Assembly: GCA_015680685.1 (NCBI GenBank)
Contig: MNCI01034965.1
Location: 78,087-142,086, forward strand
DNA: 64,000 bases
Origin: Gnetum montanum
Lineage: Eukaryota > Streptophyta > Gnetopsida > Gnetales > Gnetaceae
Direction of reading: 5' to 3'
Part shown: one piece after another, positions 1-10,717 of the stretch
How positions within the stretch are numbered: position 1 is the first letter of the stretch
How the letters are laid out: every line of letters starts with the position of its first letter
Made by a program: the position numbers and the translations under genes
The notes under the pieces: generated by a model
The model's input: only the letters and a program-made list of their open reading frames with translations
Databases searched by the model: none
Told to the model about the DNA's origin: nothing

Positions 1-243
1 TGCTCGAATAAAGAGCCGTTCACTCTAGGACTCCTACTGCGGGCACATGGGAAAAATTCTAACTCTGGAGTGATCAATCTGCCAGAGCTTCGCTACTTCT
101 AGCCAGGATTGGGAAATGAAGGGAGTGCCGCCTCTTATTTATAGATATGGAGGCAGACCGCGATATCGCGTATGCAATATCGCAGGGGAAGATGCGATAT
201 CGCATACGCGATATCGCGGCTCAGTGCATGTCGCGTCTCATCA
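1..243 (-). mobile_element. Element L: U3 edge of a minus-strand LTR (Athila/Tat-like family)
   Basis: This is the beginning of an LTR read on the minus strand; the rest lies left of the window. The minus strand starts TGATGAGACGCGACATG at 243 and has a TATAAATA box (plus 136-143), in the same order as the complete LTRs at 16803-17651 and 18679-19586. The bases to its right lack the polypurine tract that precedes the 3' LTRs of this family, so this is probably the outer edge of a 5' LTR and 244-248 (gtttg) would be target sequence. It is the least CpG-decayed LTR end in the window. Confidence 0.75.
160..217 (-). promoter_or_regulatory. Four ordered 10-base palindromes upstream of the LTR TATA box
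   Basis: GCGATATCGC occurs at 160-169, 194-203 and 208-217, with a one-base variant GCAATATCGC at 174-183. Starts are spaced 14, 20 and 14 bases, so the block is itself nearly symmetrical. It lies 17-80 bases upstream of the TATA box (136-143) on the minus strand, where a U3 enhancer would be. The other LTRs have comparable blocks with different words. Confidence 0.6.
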
Positions 244-754
244 GTTTGCATAAAAGCTTCAAAAATTAAGGAATTTCACAAGAAGAAATAATACATGAAT
301 ATATAAATAAGACTATAAACTTCGTGAAAAGAGATAATAACTTACTTAGGAGAATGCTTAGAATGAAGAGGAGACAATATAAGCGAGATCTAATGGAATG
401 AGAGCCATGTAAAGAATATAAATGACTAAGGAGATATTTATAAGGTTCTAAGTAATAGTTAGGATGGGACATGTATTAAAATGAAATTAACACTTATCAC
501 TCTTATGGGATCTAAGACATATTCTTTCAAAGTATACTAGTCTAACTATTGGACTATCCTAATCAACTCATGAGTCATATTTGAGTGATCATTTTCCATG
601 TCCAATGCAAAGGTCCAAATAATATCCAATAAAATTTAAATTTACTGAGCTTATAAATATTTTTAGAAGCTTTCAAAAGAGTCCAAAAATAGCTTTAAAA
701 TCCTAATAATAGTTATGACTTGTCAAATTTGAGTCAAAATTTAGAATTTTATTA
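244..754. other. AT-rich flank, nothing recognised
   Basis: No coding similarity or repeat structure is evident. The short minus-strand reading frame at 266-472 is hydrophobic low-complexity sequence and is not convincing. Confidence 0.5.
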
Positions 755-1085
755 ACCATGCTAATGAGCTCTTGACCATCCTAATAAGCTATAGGAAGAT
801 TCATGATCATCTTAATAAGCTACAAGAACCCTTATGTGGGCCCCCCCCCCCACCCCAAAATAAGATAAAGAAACTCTCATGATTGTCTTAATAAGCTACA
901 AGAACCTCCATGCCCATCCTAATAAGCTATAAGAACCCTCTTGGCCATCCTAATGAGCTAATAGAATCCTCATGACTATCCTAATGAGCTACATGAACCT
1001 TCTTGACTACCCTAATAAGCCTCAAAATGCTATAGGCTACTATAATGAGCTTCAAGACTTGTTTTAACCACTTTAATAAGTTTAA
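755..1085. repeat. Degenerate minisatellite, unit about 35-40 bases
   Basis: About ten imperfect copies of a unit built on 'catcctaataagctacaaga' followed by a short 'accctcatgac'-like link. The core 'cctaa(t/g)(a/g)agct' recurs at fairly regular intervals. A run of C (841-850) and a short A-rich stretch interrupt the array. It has no coding content. Confidence 0.7.
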
Positions 1086-2790
1086 CTAAGAGTCTATGTA
1101 AGGTAGCTAATTGTTATCAATACAATGAATTGATTAGTCACTTGGACCAACAACTTATAATCAGAATAATAATGAAGATGTATACTCATTTAGCCTATAA
1201 CCAAATAATACAATGGCAACATCATGAAAAATCATAATCTTATTTTGACAAGGTGTATGATACCCATGAAGAGAAATGACCTAGGAGATAATTCAATAGC
1301 AAGAATGAAACTTGCAACATACAATGTGCTTGTAAGGTCTATAACCAATTAAAAACAACATCCATTATGTCCACCATAGGCCTTGTACTTACATAAGTAT
1401 TGATAACCATACATCTTAGCAAAGTTACAAGATTTGAATGTTGACGTATTATGTCTAAGAAGTCTTGTCATGGGAATTTTTGGACTAATTATATCTAGAC
1501 TTAAAAAAAGATGGGATACAAAGGTATTTACAAGAAAAAAGGTTCTTATAAATGTTCTACTTTCAAGCCATACATGTTAGCCTATTGTAGAAATCACAAC
1601 ATGAAATATTTCATGATCTTTTATAAAGATGCCAAGTTTAAATTAGTGCAAAGATATGATTTTCAAATTCTGAAAACTTTGAATCATGAGGATGAAAGAA
1701 TGGTCAAGGTCTTGGAGAACCTGCATATCCTTGGCATTGATATTAAAAATGTAGTGATTAGAAATATATGTATGTATGATCAATACACATTCAATTGCTA
1801 AATCAACATGTCAAGATTTTAGACTTTATCAAGGGGCATACTTGATTAAGCAAACAAAGGAAAATTTGAAGAATAAGTTATTCTTAAGCCATACCGATAT
1901 CAATCTAGCATCATTTAGCTTCTATGGAGACTTTAATGCAAAAGTTGAAAGTAGTGTTTTTCAATTCTTAAATTATAGATGTGTAAAGGAATCCTTGAAA
2001 GATATTTCCATCAATTCAACATGCAATTCCATTGGCCAATGCATATTCTACTTACTTTGAATCTTCAATAGATAAGTCAACTTTTAGAATTCAAGAATAG
2101 ATGATGTTTTTGACCAAAATTATTAAGAACCATAGTTCGACAACTACACTAGTATGACTAAGGAAGATGAGTCAATATCATTCTTCATTGTGATACTAGA
2201 CTATATTTGGAATGATGTCCAATTTTTCCAAGTTACCAAGTTACTAAAGTTAATTTCTAAATAAGAAGTTGAGACGATGTGAGATCAAGCCCTACGATCC
2301 TGAACAAGGCCATTCAATCATATACTCATGGTGGAACTAAAACTATGTTTATTAATTTCCATAATTTATTAAGATCAAGGAGTATCGTCATCTTACTTTT
2401 ATTTATAATCTTATCATTTTCTTTATTATTTACTCTATATTTTAATTTGATAAGTAAAATGTATAGGATAATACAAGTTGAGAATAAGGATTTACCCTAC
2501 CTTCACTTGGGTAACCAAATATGAGTTTTTCTTTGTGTGATCCTAGTTAAGACTAGTGATTGGTGATTGGTAGACCTCTAATTTACCTCTTATCATTATC
2601 TCAAAGAGTGAGGTAAGTATTGATAAAATAAGATTTAAATACCCATATATTCGTTTCACTTGTATTTTGTTTTTAGAATAAGTAAGAGAATATTAGAATA
2701 TACAACTTCAAGTCAAAAAGAAAAATCAAAGTATTAGAGTATAGGAGCATAAAAGAAGCATTGGAGCTAGAGATATATCATGAACATGGA
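1086..2790 (+). other. AT-rich stretch with three unrecognised short reading frames
   Basis: Reading frames at 1511-1801 (96 aa), 1776-2060 (94 aa, overlapping the first in another frame) and 2279-2524 (81 aa, with one very hydrophobic stretch) have ordinary amino-acid composition, but I do not recognise any family. The first two could be one decayed frame. Their position just before a possible LTR start at about 2829 would fit the end of an old retroelement polyprotein, but no motif shows this. Confidence 0.2.
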
Positions 2791-3600
2791 TTCGTTTGAG
2801 GATGAACAAAACGTAGGGAATAGATTGTGATATCCCCATTTCTGAGTGATACCACTACATAATGAAGATGATGTCTCTTCATAACTAACATTGTATTTAT
2901 TATAACACAACCCAAAATGGTAAGTTGTAATTAAGACCTAAAAGGGCTTGTTATAATAACATGCATATTTCTCGAGGTGAACTTTAGGGGTTTCACCTAA
3001 GTTATTTATACCCACCCATTAAAGGTGGTATTAGCATGGAGTTATGGAGCTAGTAAAGTTGAGTAACAAGTTTCAGGTAATGTGTGATAGTAAGAGGATT
3101 GGCCATCCCTTCTAAGGGATGGATGCCAAAGGAAGATAATCCCAAGAAACTCGTAGAGCATAACCAAGATACATTATTCAATATCCAAAAAGAATATTTT
3201 TCTTTTCCCTTTTGCATTTTTCCTATTTTTTTCTTTACACTTAATATCAAATGTTACATGTATTTGATAATTTCCACCTTATCTTCTTACACATAATGTC
3301 TAATATAATGTATATTTAACTTTTTCCGTGACATCCAAGGACATGATGTCACATAATGCTAAAACTTGACATAAAATGTTGCGATCCATGATATGAAAAT
3401 GTTAGAATATTTAGGAAAGGTATCCTTTTGAGATGAAGATAAATCTTCAAGAGTTTCTCTAGTTTGTAAATATTATATAATAATTTAGTATTGTCCATCC
3501 TCTTCTATGTTAAGTAAGCTAATGCATGGTGTGTATGTTAGAGTGATGGGTGTTATCTTGCATTAAGTGAGATAAATAATCTTTAAGAAACATAAGATCT
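2791..3600 (+). mobile_element. Possible end of a gypsy polyprotein and start of an unrelated LTR
   Basis: The string 'ttgaggatgaacaaaacgta' (from about 2798) followed by 'tgtgatatcccc' (about 2828) resembles the usual end of plant Ty3/gypsy chromovirus elements, where the 'gaggacgaac' region and a purine tract run into an LTR beginning TGTGATAT or TGTAACA. A promoter-like AT-rich stretch follows at about 3470. I found no second LTR, so this is weak. Confidence 0.25.
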
Positions 3601-3719
3601 ACAAGGAGAGAAAATATAGCTAATGCATATGTGAGCATATTTTCCAAGTCATAAATATGCATTAGTAAATATTCATCAAATTAAGTCATTAATTTTTTAG
3701 CTAAATTAAGATAATATTG

Positions 3720-4000
3720 TAGATGTTAGCTTTATAAGGGTAATTATCATTAACTTGATGAATGACTAGTTGGAAATCACCTTGAATTGAGAGCCTTTTA
3801 ATTTCTAGTAGCGTTGCTAGGAGTAAACCTAATTAATATGCTTGTATTAGACTACATTATTTGTACAAGAAAAATCAAATTTATATAGGCTCCATATCTT
3901 TATGATTAAGGACACAAGCCACATTAGAACCCTAAGTTGTATGAGCATCATTGAAGTATAAGTGTTAATCAAAATCCTTATGTTTTAAAGTTGTAGTTGG
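3720..4000 (-). pseudogene. RNase H fragment of a Tat-type retrotransposon
   Basis: Read on the minus strand, the segment starts with C-T-N-N-V (about 3867 downward). After one frameshift and two stops it continues with a stretch ending G-D-F-Q-L-V-I-H-Q-V-N. This matches the pattern of the additional (archaeal-like) RNase H of the Tat lineage, where CTNN-x-AEY is followed by a GDSxLVxxQV segment. No neighbouring RT or integrase is visible. Element D begins just to the right (4097), so this is probably older DNA into which D inserted. Confidence 0.55.
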
Positions 4001-4096
4001 AAGAGGATTAGTTTCATTCATCCTTGAGTCCTCAAATAAAGGTTGAATGATTGTTGAAAATGGTTTGGATAATAGAGCTGATGTAGGGAGTTCTAC

Positions 4097-4547
4097 TAAT
4101 GAGTGGTGGAGTAATCCAACACCCAACCATACAAGATACAAGTGTTCATGCGTAGCTTGATCATAATCTATGAACACGACAATATGATTATGCTAGTAAT
4201 TGGTTAGAGTTCATGACCATTAGCTTTCCATGTGGAGCTAGTATAATTTAAGCATATGGTTTAGCTCTTAGTGAGGTATATGATAGGTTGATGTTGATGG
4301 GCATAACTCCTAGCTATGATGGTAAAGTGTGAAAATGATTCTATGGAAAACAGTAAGTAAATCTAGTCTAGCCTAGAGTGATGAATATTCATTCCTAGCT
4401 TACTATACATGCCTTGGGCTCATGTAACCATTAATGGGATTACCAAGTGATTTCACTATTGAGAAAATTAAGTGAGACCACTACTAGGTTACCAAATGAT
4501 CATACTTAAACACTTGAAACCAATTGTACTCATTCTGCTTTACTAAT
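4097..4547 (-). repeat. Element D 3' LTR, R/U5 part
   Basis: Starts 'taatgagtggtgg', a decayed TGATGAG end, followed by the family motif 'ccaaccatacaagatacaag' also found at the same place in the other LTRs. It is interrupted at 4547 by element 1 and resumes at 17657. Flank 4092-4096 (tctac) would be D's target duplication; its partner is not visible. Confidence 0.75.
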
Positions 4548-5482
4548 TGATGAGCAACAAAGTACCCCTACGTCCAACCATACAAATAACAAGCGTTCAT
4601 GCATGATTTGATCAAATTCTATGAACTTTGTCATTTCTAGTGCTCTAGCCCTTTAGGAAGTGAATCTAGCCTTAAGATCAATCGTTGTCCTCCCAATTAC
4701 ACTTGTGATGTTTTTTGGTATGATTAAGTGTAACTGAGGCATTCGATTTGTATCATTTTTATGTTTTATAGTCAGGTTCTTGAAATGTAGATAAAAAAGG
4801 AATTTAATTAAATAATTTAAATTAATGAATTAACTAATCATTTAACTAACCCTAACATAAGTATCCATTCCCACTTTTCGTGCATGTCCTGAACCCACAT
4901 AGACCAAACGCTATGCTACTAGGTGTACCAAGTGATAACGTTGTTGGGATTACCAAGTGAATACGTGTTATACACTTGAAGCAGTTGTACTTATGTGTGT
5001 AACCTATCTAGCTTAATTGCTTATCCAACATAGTAACTAGAAAATAATTGATAATTAATTAAAAAAATTTAATAAATAATTGAAAATAGTAAATGCATAA
5101 ATAAAATATCTAATCTACCCAAAGTGCTATAAGGTTTATTAGAAAGCTCATCTTTATTACCACACAATATCATGCTCAAGTATAACAATGCTTAAATAAA
5201 GATATGTACACTCAATGACTCTTGTTGTAGGCACTCAAGGAAAAAATTCTAACTTTTGAATAGAAAAAAAAATGCAAGAGCTTCACTGCTACTAAAATCT
5301 AGATTACCATAAATGTGGTTGGTAGGAATGTATTTATAGGCGATGGATAGACACTACATCAATGGAGCCTTGTTAAAAAGGCCTCATTGATGTAGGGCAA
5401 GATGCATTAATGAGGCCTCATCGATGTGGTTAACTGCATTGATCAATCCTCGTTGACATAGCCAACCAATGACAACTCATCA
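4548..5482 (-). repeat. Element 1 3' LTR (935 bp)
   Basis: Bounded by TGATGA/TCATCA ends. The minus-strand TATAAATA box is at plus 5331-5338. Upstream of it (plus about 5345-5460) is a repeat block built on GAGGCCTCAT, CATCGATG and TTGACATAGC words. It aligns with 16803-17651 along almost its whole length. Confidence 0.9.
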
Positions 5483-5494
5483 TACCCACAACTG
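5483..5494 (-). other. Element 1 3' polypurine tract
   Basis: The minus strand reads AGTTGTGGGTA directly before the LTR start TGATGAG. The same spot in element 2 reads TTGTGGGGGTA. It primes plus-strand DNA synthesis in this class of element. It is preceded by the family-wide sequence CTTGAGGATGAGTTTTCATT. Confidence 0.8.
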
Positions 5495-5727
5495 AATGAA
5501 AACTCATCCTCAAGTTATTTTACAAAATTGGGAAGGTATGGGATTATTGACTAACTTTTCTTCAATGAAAGAACTGACTCACTTTAACACAAAATGGGAT
5601 GCCTAGGTGTATGGATCAACACATTATAAAAATGATGGTTTTCAGGATACAAAATTGAACACCATGACACAACTCTTCAAAAATTTGACAACACATTCAT
5701 TGATGGTGTGAAGCTTGTTGGAGAAGA
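5495..5727 (-). other. Element 1 tail between ORF3 and polypurine tract
   Basis: Untranslated tail of about 230 bases. Its last 25 bases (CTTGAGGATGAG...) are conserved in all copies; the rest shows nothing clear. Confidence 0.5.
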
Positions 5728-8579
5728 TCAAATGGTCCTAGGTGATGGTGGTTCTTGAGGCTTGGAGGGACCTTCACCAACTTCATGCATTGGTAGTGGT
5801 TGAGCCAACTTTGGTTTTCCTGCTACTGCTACAACTTTAGGTGGGAGGCAAAAAGCATCCAATAATGCTTTCATTTTCTCCTCCTTACTCATAGGATCAT
5901 GCATTATCCATGCAGCTTCCCTAATGTGGGTTGGAACAGGCACATCCCAGGGACATGGGATCATTGGAAATAACTCGGCATTAACCAGCTAGGCAATGAA
6001 CCATTTGCATTCAATGTTGAATGCTCTCACTATGTTCTTTAGCTCTTGATAGTCATTCTTCTGTTTGGCTGGGTCCTTAGAGATAGATTGTTGATCTGTG
6101 AATCATCCTTTAAGGACTTTAAGTTTAGCATTAGTAGTTTCAAGATTTTTCTTGATGTCCTTGTGGTGGTTGAACTCAGCCTCGTATAGTAGATATGCAC
6201 TAGTCACTTATTTCTCCAATTTTGACTATGACTGTCTGACTATCAACATTACTAGGTTTGCATAATGAAGATTGGCCAACTCCATATACTCTATCATTTC
6301 TTTGATCTACAACTCCTTCAAGCAGATCTCTGCTTTGTTGTAGGCGTTAATCCCATCAATGATGGATTGCCATATATCTCTTCCTTGCTAGAGTTGCTGG
6401 AGGGATTCATTCACTTTCATCTTTATCATTTGGATTTTTTTTCATTAATTTTTTTTGCAAACCAACCTAGTCTCTGTAGTGATTTTTGACTCTTTTAAAT
6501 TTGAGATCTTCATCCTTTGAGATGAAAATATTGATGGTAGACTTTTGTCGCAATGTGTCTACCTCCTCCATTGATAGATTGCAATTTTTCATGGCTAATT
6601 TCCTTAGTTTAGTGTTTACCCTAGCAAGATGCTCCTACTATTGATGACTGAACTCTTGCATTTTATCTCTCTAAGCATCAACATTTCATAGGCAATGATT
6701 TTGCATGGTCAATTCTTCATTCTCTTGATGCATCTAATTCAAGTCCTTTCTGATTGAGTGCATTTCAACTTCTACCATAGACTATTTGAAGATGGCCGTT
6801 ACTACTTCCTCCTCAGCCTTTTGAAATCGTTCTTGAAGCTATTTGATAGCTTCATCTCTTATCATTGCTGGGCTAAGAATTGCTTGTTCTACAAGTTGAG
6901 CACGAAGTTTAGCAACCTTCACAGCCAAGCATTGATTTTTCTCATGAGCCATTTCTAGTTGCCCCATCAAAATGATGCATCTATCCCTTGCATTTATCAG
7001 CTCCGACTAGGTTGTAGTGATGTTCTCTGAGAGATCAAAGATGTCTAAAGTTGGTTTTTTAGTTCCTACCAGTTGTTCCAACAACTATTCGTGCTAGGCT
7101 ATGTTCAATTTTCATTGACTATGCCTATGGACATCTGCACATCTTGAAGTGTAGATATGTCTGGTATAGACACCTTAGGTTCATTCAGTGCTTCAACTAC
7201 ATGATCAGCTATCATTCTATCATTATCTCCTACCCTTAGTGTTGCATCAATAAAATAATTGCTTCTTTTCCTTTCTCCAACCTCACTGAGAAAGTGGCAG
7301 TATTTCCAAATATTTCTAGGAATAGATGGTATGTTGCTAGTGACACTATCACTTCTCAAGTGTTGGGATCCAATCTCAAAGGTAGTTGTGTCCTTTGGGT
7401 AGAGAAAATGAAACCACCTCTCTCCATTTGGCTAACTGTTCTTGCCACCACATTAAGATGACTCATCGTTGGCTAATACATAGATGGATCTACCCCACTC
7501 GTTCTTACTTGTTGCTCTTGTTCACCCAAGTTTTGTTCTTAGATTTGTCGCAGATGATCAAGGACTACACAGGCCTCTGATGTTGTTTCCTGAGTGGGTG
7601 GTGTTGGTGGTAGCTCCTCTTCTTGAGTGGTAATTGGCATCTTATCCTTCATGATTTCCATCCATGAGTCCAAGGAAGCATGCTTGAGAATATCATTAGA
7701 ATAGCGAACAATGCCTACCCTTTTGCAAAGTTTTCTGATAAGGCATGAAAAGGATAATGTCTTCCTTCCACATTTGTTTTCCTTGAAGAACTTCTTAATC
7801 TTCAAATAAATTATCTATGGAAGGTTAACAGGAAATTTCCCACTTAGAGTGGTACATGCTCAGGCAGAGAAAGTAGTTACTTTACTTGGCCTCACTGTTG
7901 GATTGAGGTGATAGACCACAATCTTAAAATAAATCTACTTCGCTAGTGTAAGTGCACCATACTCCTTACAATACACCCAGTAGCATCACTGGTTCCATTC
8001 CCATTTTGCCTCAGGATCATCTTTTGTTGATATTTTTGCCAAATATGTTCCAATGTCTGGAAATCCTAGTACCTATGCAATAGCTTCCACTGAGTAGAAA
8101 ACTTGAATGTCCTTGATTTTTACAATAGACCCCAACCTTCAACTATTTCAAAAGATATAGGTCTCTCCCATGTACCATTTCCCACTGGATATGATGACTA
8201 GCCACATGTGAGAGGTTTGCAATTGTGTCTTGACATCCTCTAGAGCTTTTTCCAAAAATGACCTAAAATTTTTCTCTTTAAGAATTAATCTTTGGATTTC
8301 TTAGTACTTGATGATGTCTAGGTAGGCTTGAGTTAGAGTGATCTCAAGCCTTGGCATGGGTCGAAGTGCTTCTCCTCATTGGGATTGTTTAGTAGGCACT
8401 TTTTACTCTAGAATCTATTGAACAAATTCCACTTTGGGCTCCTCACGAAGAGGTCCCATTGCATGGGTTCCCTCTTGTTGTTCTTGGTCTTGTTTCTGAT
8501 GGCCCCTTCCAACTCTAGGTCATTTCTCACATGGTTGTGAGGGTTTTCCTTCCTATGGATGCTTTTGTTTGGGTGCCAT
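5728..8579 (-). pseudogene. Element 1 ORF3: plant transposon-type domain protein with coiled coil (decayed)
   Basis: This is the third frame of the element, after pol and spacer. It begins at an ATGGCACCCAA start (plus 8577-8579) shared with element 2. The N-terminal third contains L-S-F-S-C-L-I-R-K-L-C-K-R-V-G-I (about 7700-7790), the pattern of the domain annotated in Pfam as putative plant transposon protein, found in Athila-type elements. The middle is Lys/Glu-rich and likely coiled coil. The end carries the family motif P-C-P-W-x-V-P-x-P-x-H-I followed by D-P-x-x-K-E-E-K (about 5870-5960). Several stops and shifts interrupt it. The molecular role of such proteins is unknown; a structural or envelope-like role is only a guess. 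Confidence 0.7.
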
Positions 8580-8898
8580 CTGTAATTACAATAAGACCAT
8601 GGATTAGCAATCATTGTGTAACCTTAAAATAATTGGGATACCTTAAATCTTGAGGGTAGTTACACTTGGCTAATTTGTGATTATGGTTGATTTAATGAAT
8701 TCAATTATTACTTATTTTATGTGTTATTATGAATAATTCATCCTAGAAGTTGTTGAAAGGGTTAACTTAGAAAAATTTGATGTTTATATATGGTTAAGGT
8801 TATTAACCCTTTAAAGGAGTTAGGAAAATTTTCAAAAAATTCCATTAATTTTTCATCAGAAACCTTAAGGTTTGTGGCCCCCATGATAAATATCTTAC
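8580..8898 (-). other. Element 1 putative ORF3 intron (319 bp)
   Basis: On the minus strand a GTAAGA donor (plus 8898-8893) and a TTGTAATTACAG acceptor (ending at 8580) flank this segment. The acceptor directly abuts the ORF3 ATG. A CTAAT branch-like sequence lies 24 bases upstream (8603-8607). Elements 2, 3 and D have GT and an acceptor-like end at matching places. No transcript evidence is available here. Confidence 0.5.
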
Positions 8899-9044
8899 TT
8901 TAGTAAGTGCAGGATCAAAAAATGGAGTGAATTGGACAAACGGTGTGAAAGTTATGGGCTCTGGAAGGTTTTGGGCTTTGAAAAATTGCAAAAATTTCCC
9001 ATGTGTTATGAGAAAATTGCAAAAAAATCCAAAGTATCTAGTGG

Positions 9045-9145
9045 TATATATAGTATTTTTGCATTGCATCGATGAGGCCTCATTGATGGGGCCTTGTCAA
9101 CGTGGTTAGCTATCAACAAAGCCTCGTCGACATAGCTATTAACCA
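9045..9145 (-). promoter_or_regulatory. Element 1 internal TATA box and U3-like block upstream of ORF3
   Basis: The TATATATA box (9045-9052) lies 154 bases before the putative splice donor. Just upstream (9063-9145) are the words CATCGATGAGGCCTCATTGA and GCCTCGTCGACATAGC. These same words (gaggcctcat, catcgatg, gttgacatagc) make up the repeat block of this element's own LTR (about 5345-5460). This suggests an internal promoter for ORF3. Confidence 0.5.
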
Positions 9146-10698
9146 TCATTATCTTTCATTGACTTTGGTTAATCTTTCATAATACAAGGAGTTTTTCAAT
9201 GAAATTGGGATCAAATGAAAGCTTAGAAGACTAAGAATAGTATGAAATCATGAGAAGAGAATGTTGAAGTTCATAAATTTGAAGAAAATGGAGAAAAATT
9301 GATTTATTGAATGAATGCAATGAAAGATTAAGGCATACTGAGTAGTTTACACAATGGAAAATATGAAATATAAGATTGTAGCGATGTCAAAGGTAAGTAA
9401 CCTTAACTAATCAAGCTAAAAGCTATGCAAGTGGATCCTCCCCATATTAGGCTCATGTCCTTTTTACCCTTTCATAGCCTCAACTAAGGAGTCTATGGGC
9501 CCCATAGTCAATTTAATGATCATGACAAGTTAAGGACCAACCTGAGAGAATCCACTCAAGAATCCCAACACATCAAACTTAGACATTAAGCATAACATAG
9601 AACCTAATAGTGAGGTGAATTATAGCAACATGGATGGATGATAGAGAAGGTGGAATGGAGTTCCAAATTGAGGTCATAAGAAGTCCCTTGTAAAATTTGT
9701 GGTTAAAATGACTTGAGAAGTTTCATCCTTAGTCCAAACCAAAACCATCCACTTTCAATGACTTCACATTACCACTCTAAGACTAATCCATCCACTTGAG
9801 ACACAAGAGTTCTTTCACAACATAACCACCATTCCACAAAGATAAGAAAGAAGAAGTAGGCATTGAGAGAGAGGGCCTTAGTTAGAGGGGACTATTAGGC
9901 ATAGGTGCATGTCATTCAAGTTCCATAACCAATGTTTGTAGTCTGTTTATTTGTCGAAGGGGTGTGCTTTGAATTCCCATAGTTTTTTTTGAATGATGGG
10001 AACAACAACATGTAAGGACTTATTTGTGTCAAAGGGGTGTGTTTTGAATTCTCATCATTTTTTTTAATGATGGGAACCACACCATGTAATGACGTTATTA
10101 TCTTCCTAGAATTAGATGGTATGGAACAATAAGAAGTCTACAAAAAACACTCAAGCACTCAAGCAAGAAGAAGATTACAAAGAGTATTGAGTCCCCTTGA
10201 AATCACACCCTTTACAAACCTTTGGATCCTTCCTAATTCTAGAACTACTAAGGTCACTGATTAATTAAAGGTTTCTTTTAATGGAAGGAACTTCATATTT
10301 CTAGAATAAGGAAAACCATAGGGTTCATTGGATGGGTAGATGATGTGGACTCATTGCTTGTTCCATGAAAAATAAACCATGTTAAAGTCATTAGACATTA
10401 GAACTCAAAAATAGAAACCAGACATTGACAATCACAAATTAAGCACAAACCATCATTAGTAAACAACAACAACATTGTGTCCTGTGACAATAAAGCAAAT
10501 TTATTAGCAAAAATGAGAAAATACCACACTTAAATAGAAGGAAACAAAATAAAGTAAAATATATTATAATAAAGTATAAAATAATCAAGAAAGTTAAAAG
10601 GTACTAAAAATGGAAATAAAAAATTTGTAAAATTAAAAATGTAAAAAATAAAAAGGTAGAAAAAATGAGAGGCCATGATAATGGTTAGCATGGATGGC
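9146..10698 (-). other. Element 1 non-coding spacer between pol and ORF3
   Basis: It has no long reading frame but is conserved with the spacers of elements 2, 3, D and I. Shared pieces are the 'gcaagtggatcctcccc' segment (about 9428-9450), a GTGTGA-TTCAAGGGGA word (minus, about 10191-10209) and a T-rich tract in element sense (plus A-rich, about 10505-10680). A 75-base imperfect direct repeat with a T tract (9957-10031 and 10032-10106) carries 'gtgtg(c/t)tttgaattc'. Confidence 0.65.
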
Positions 10699-10717
10699 CA
10701 TCTCCCCCACAACTAAG
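10699..10717 (-). other. Element 1 second (central) polypurine-tract-like site
   Basis: The minus strand reads CTTAGTTGTGGGGGAGATG immediately after the end of integrase. It closely resembles the terminal tract and recurs at the equivalent position in elements 2, 3, D and I. Confidence 0.55.

Noticed and set aside
755-1085. CRISPR-like array
   Set aside because: Repeats are degenerate and contiguous without unique spacers, and the context is plant retroelement DNA.
2279-2524. Possible small membrane protein (81 aa)
   Set aside because: The hydrophobic stretch is AT-rich low-complexity sequence with no conserved context; listed only as an unrecognised frame.
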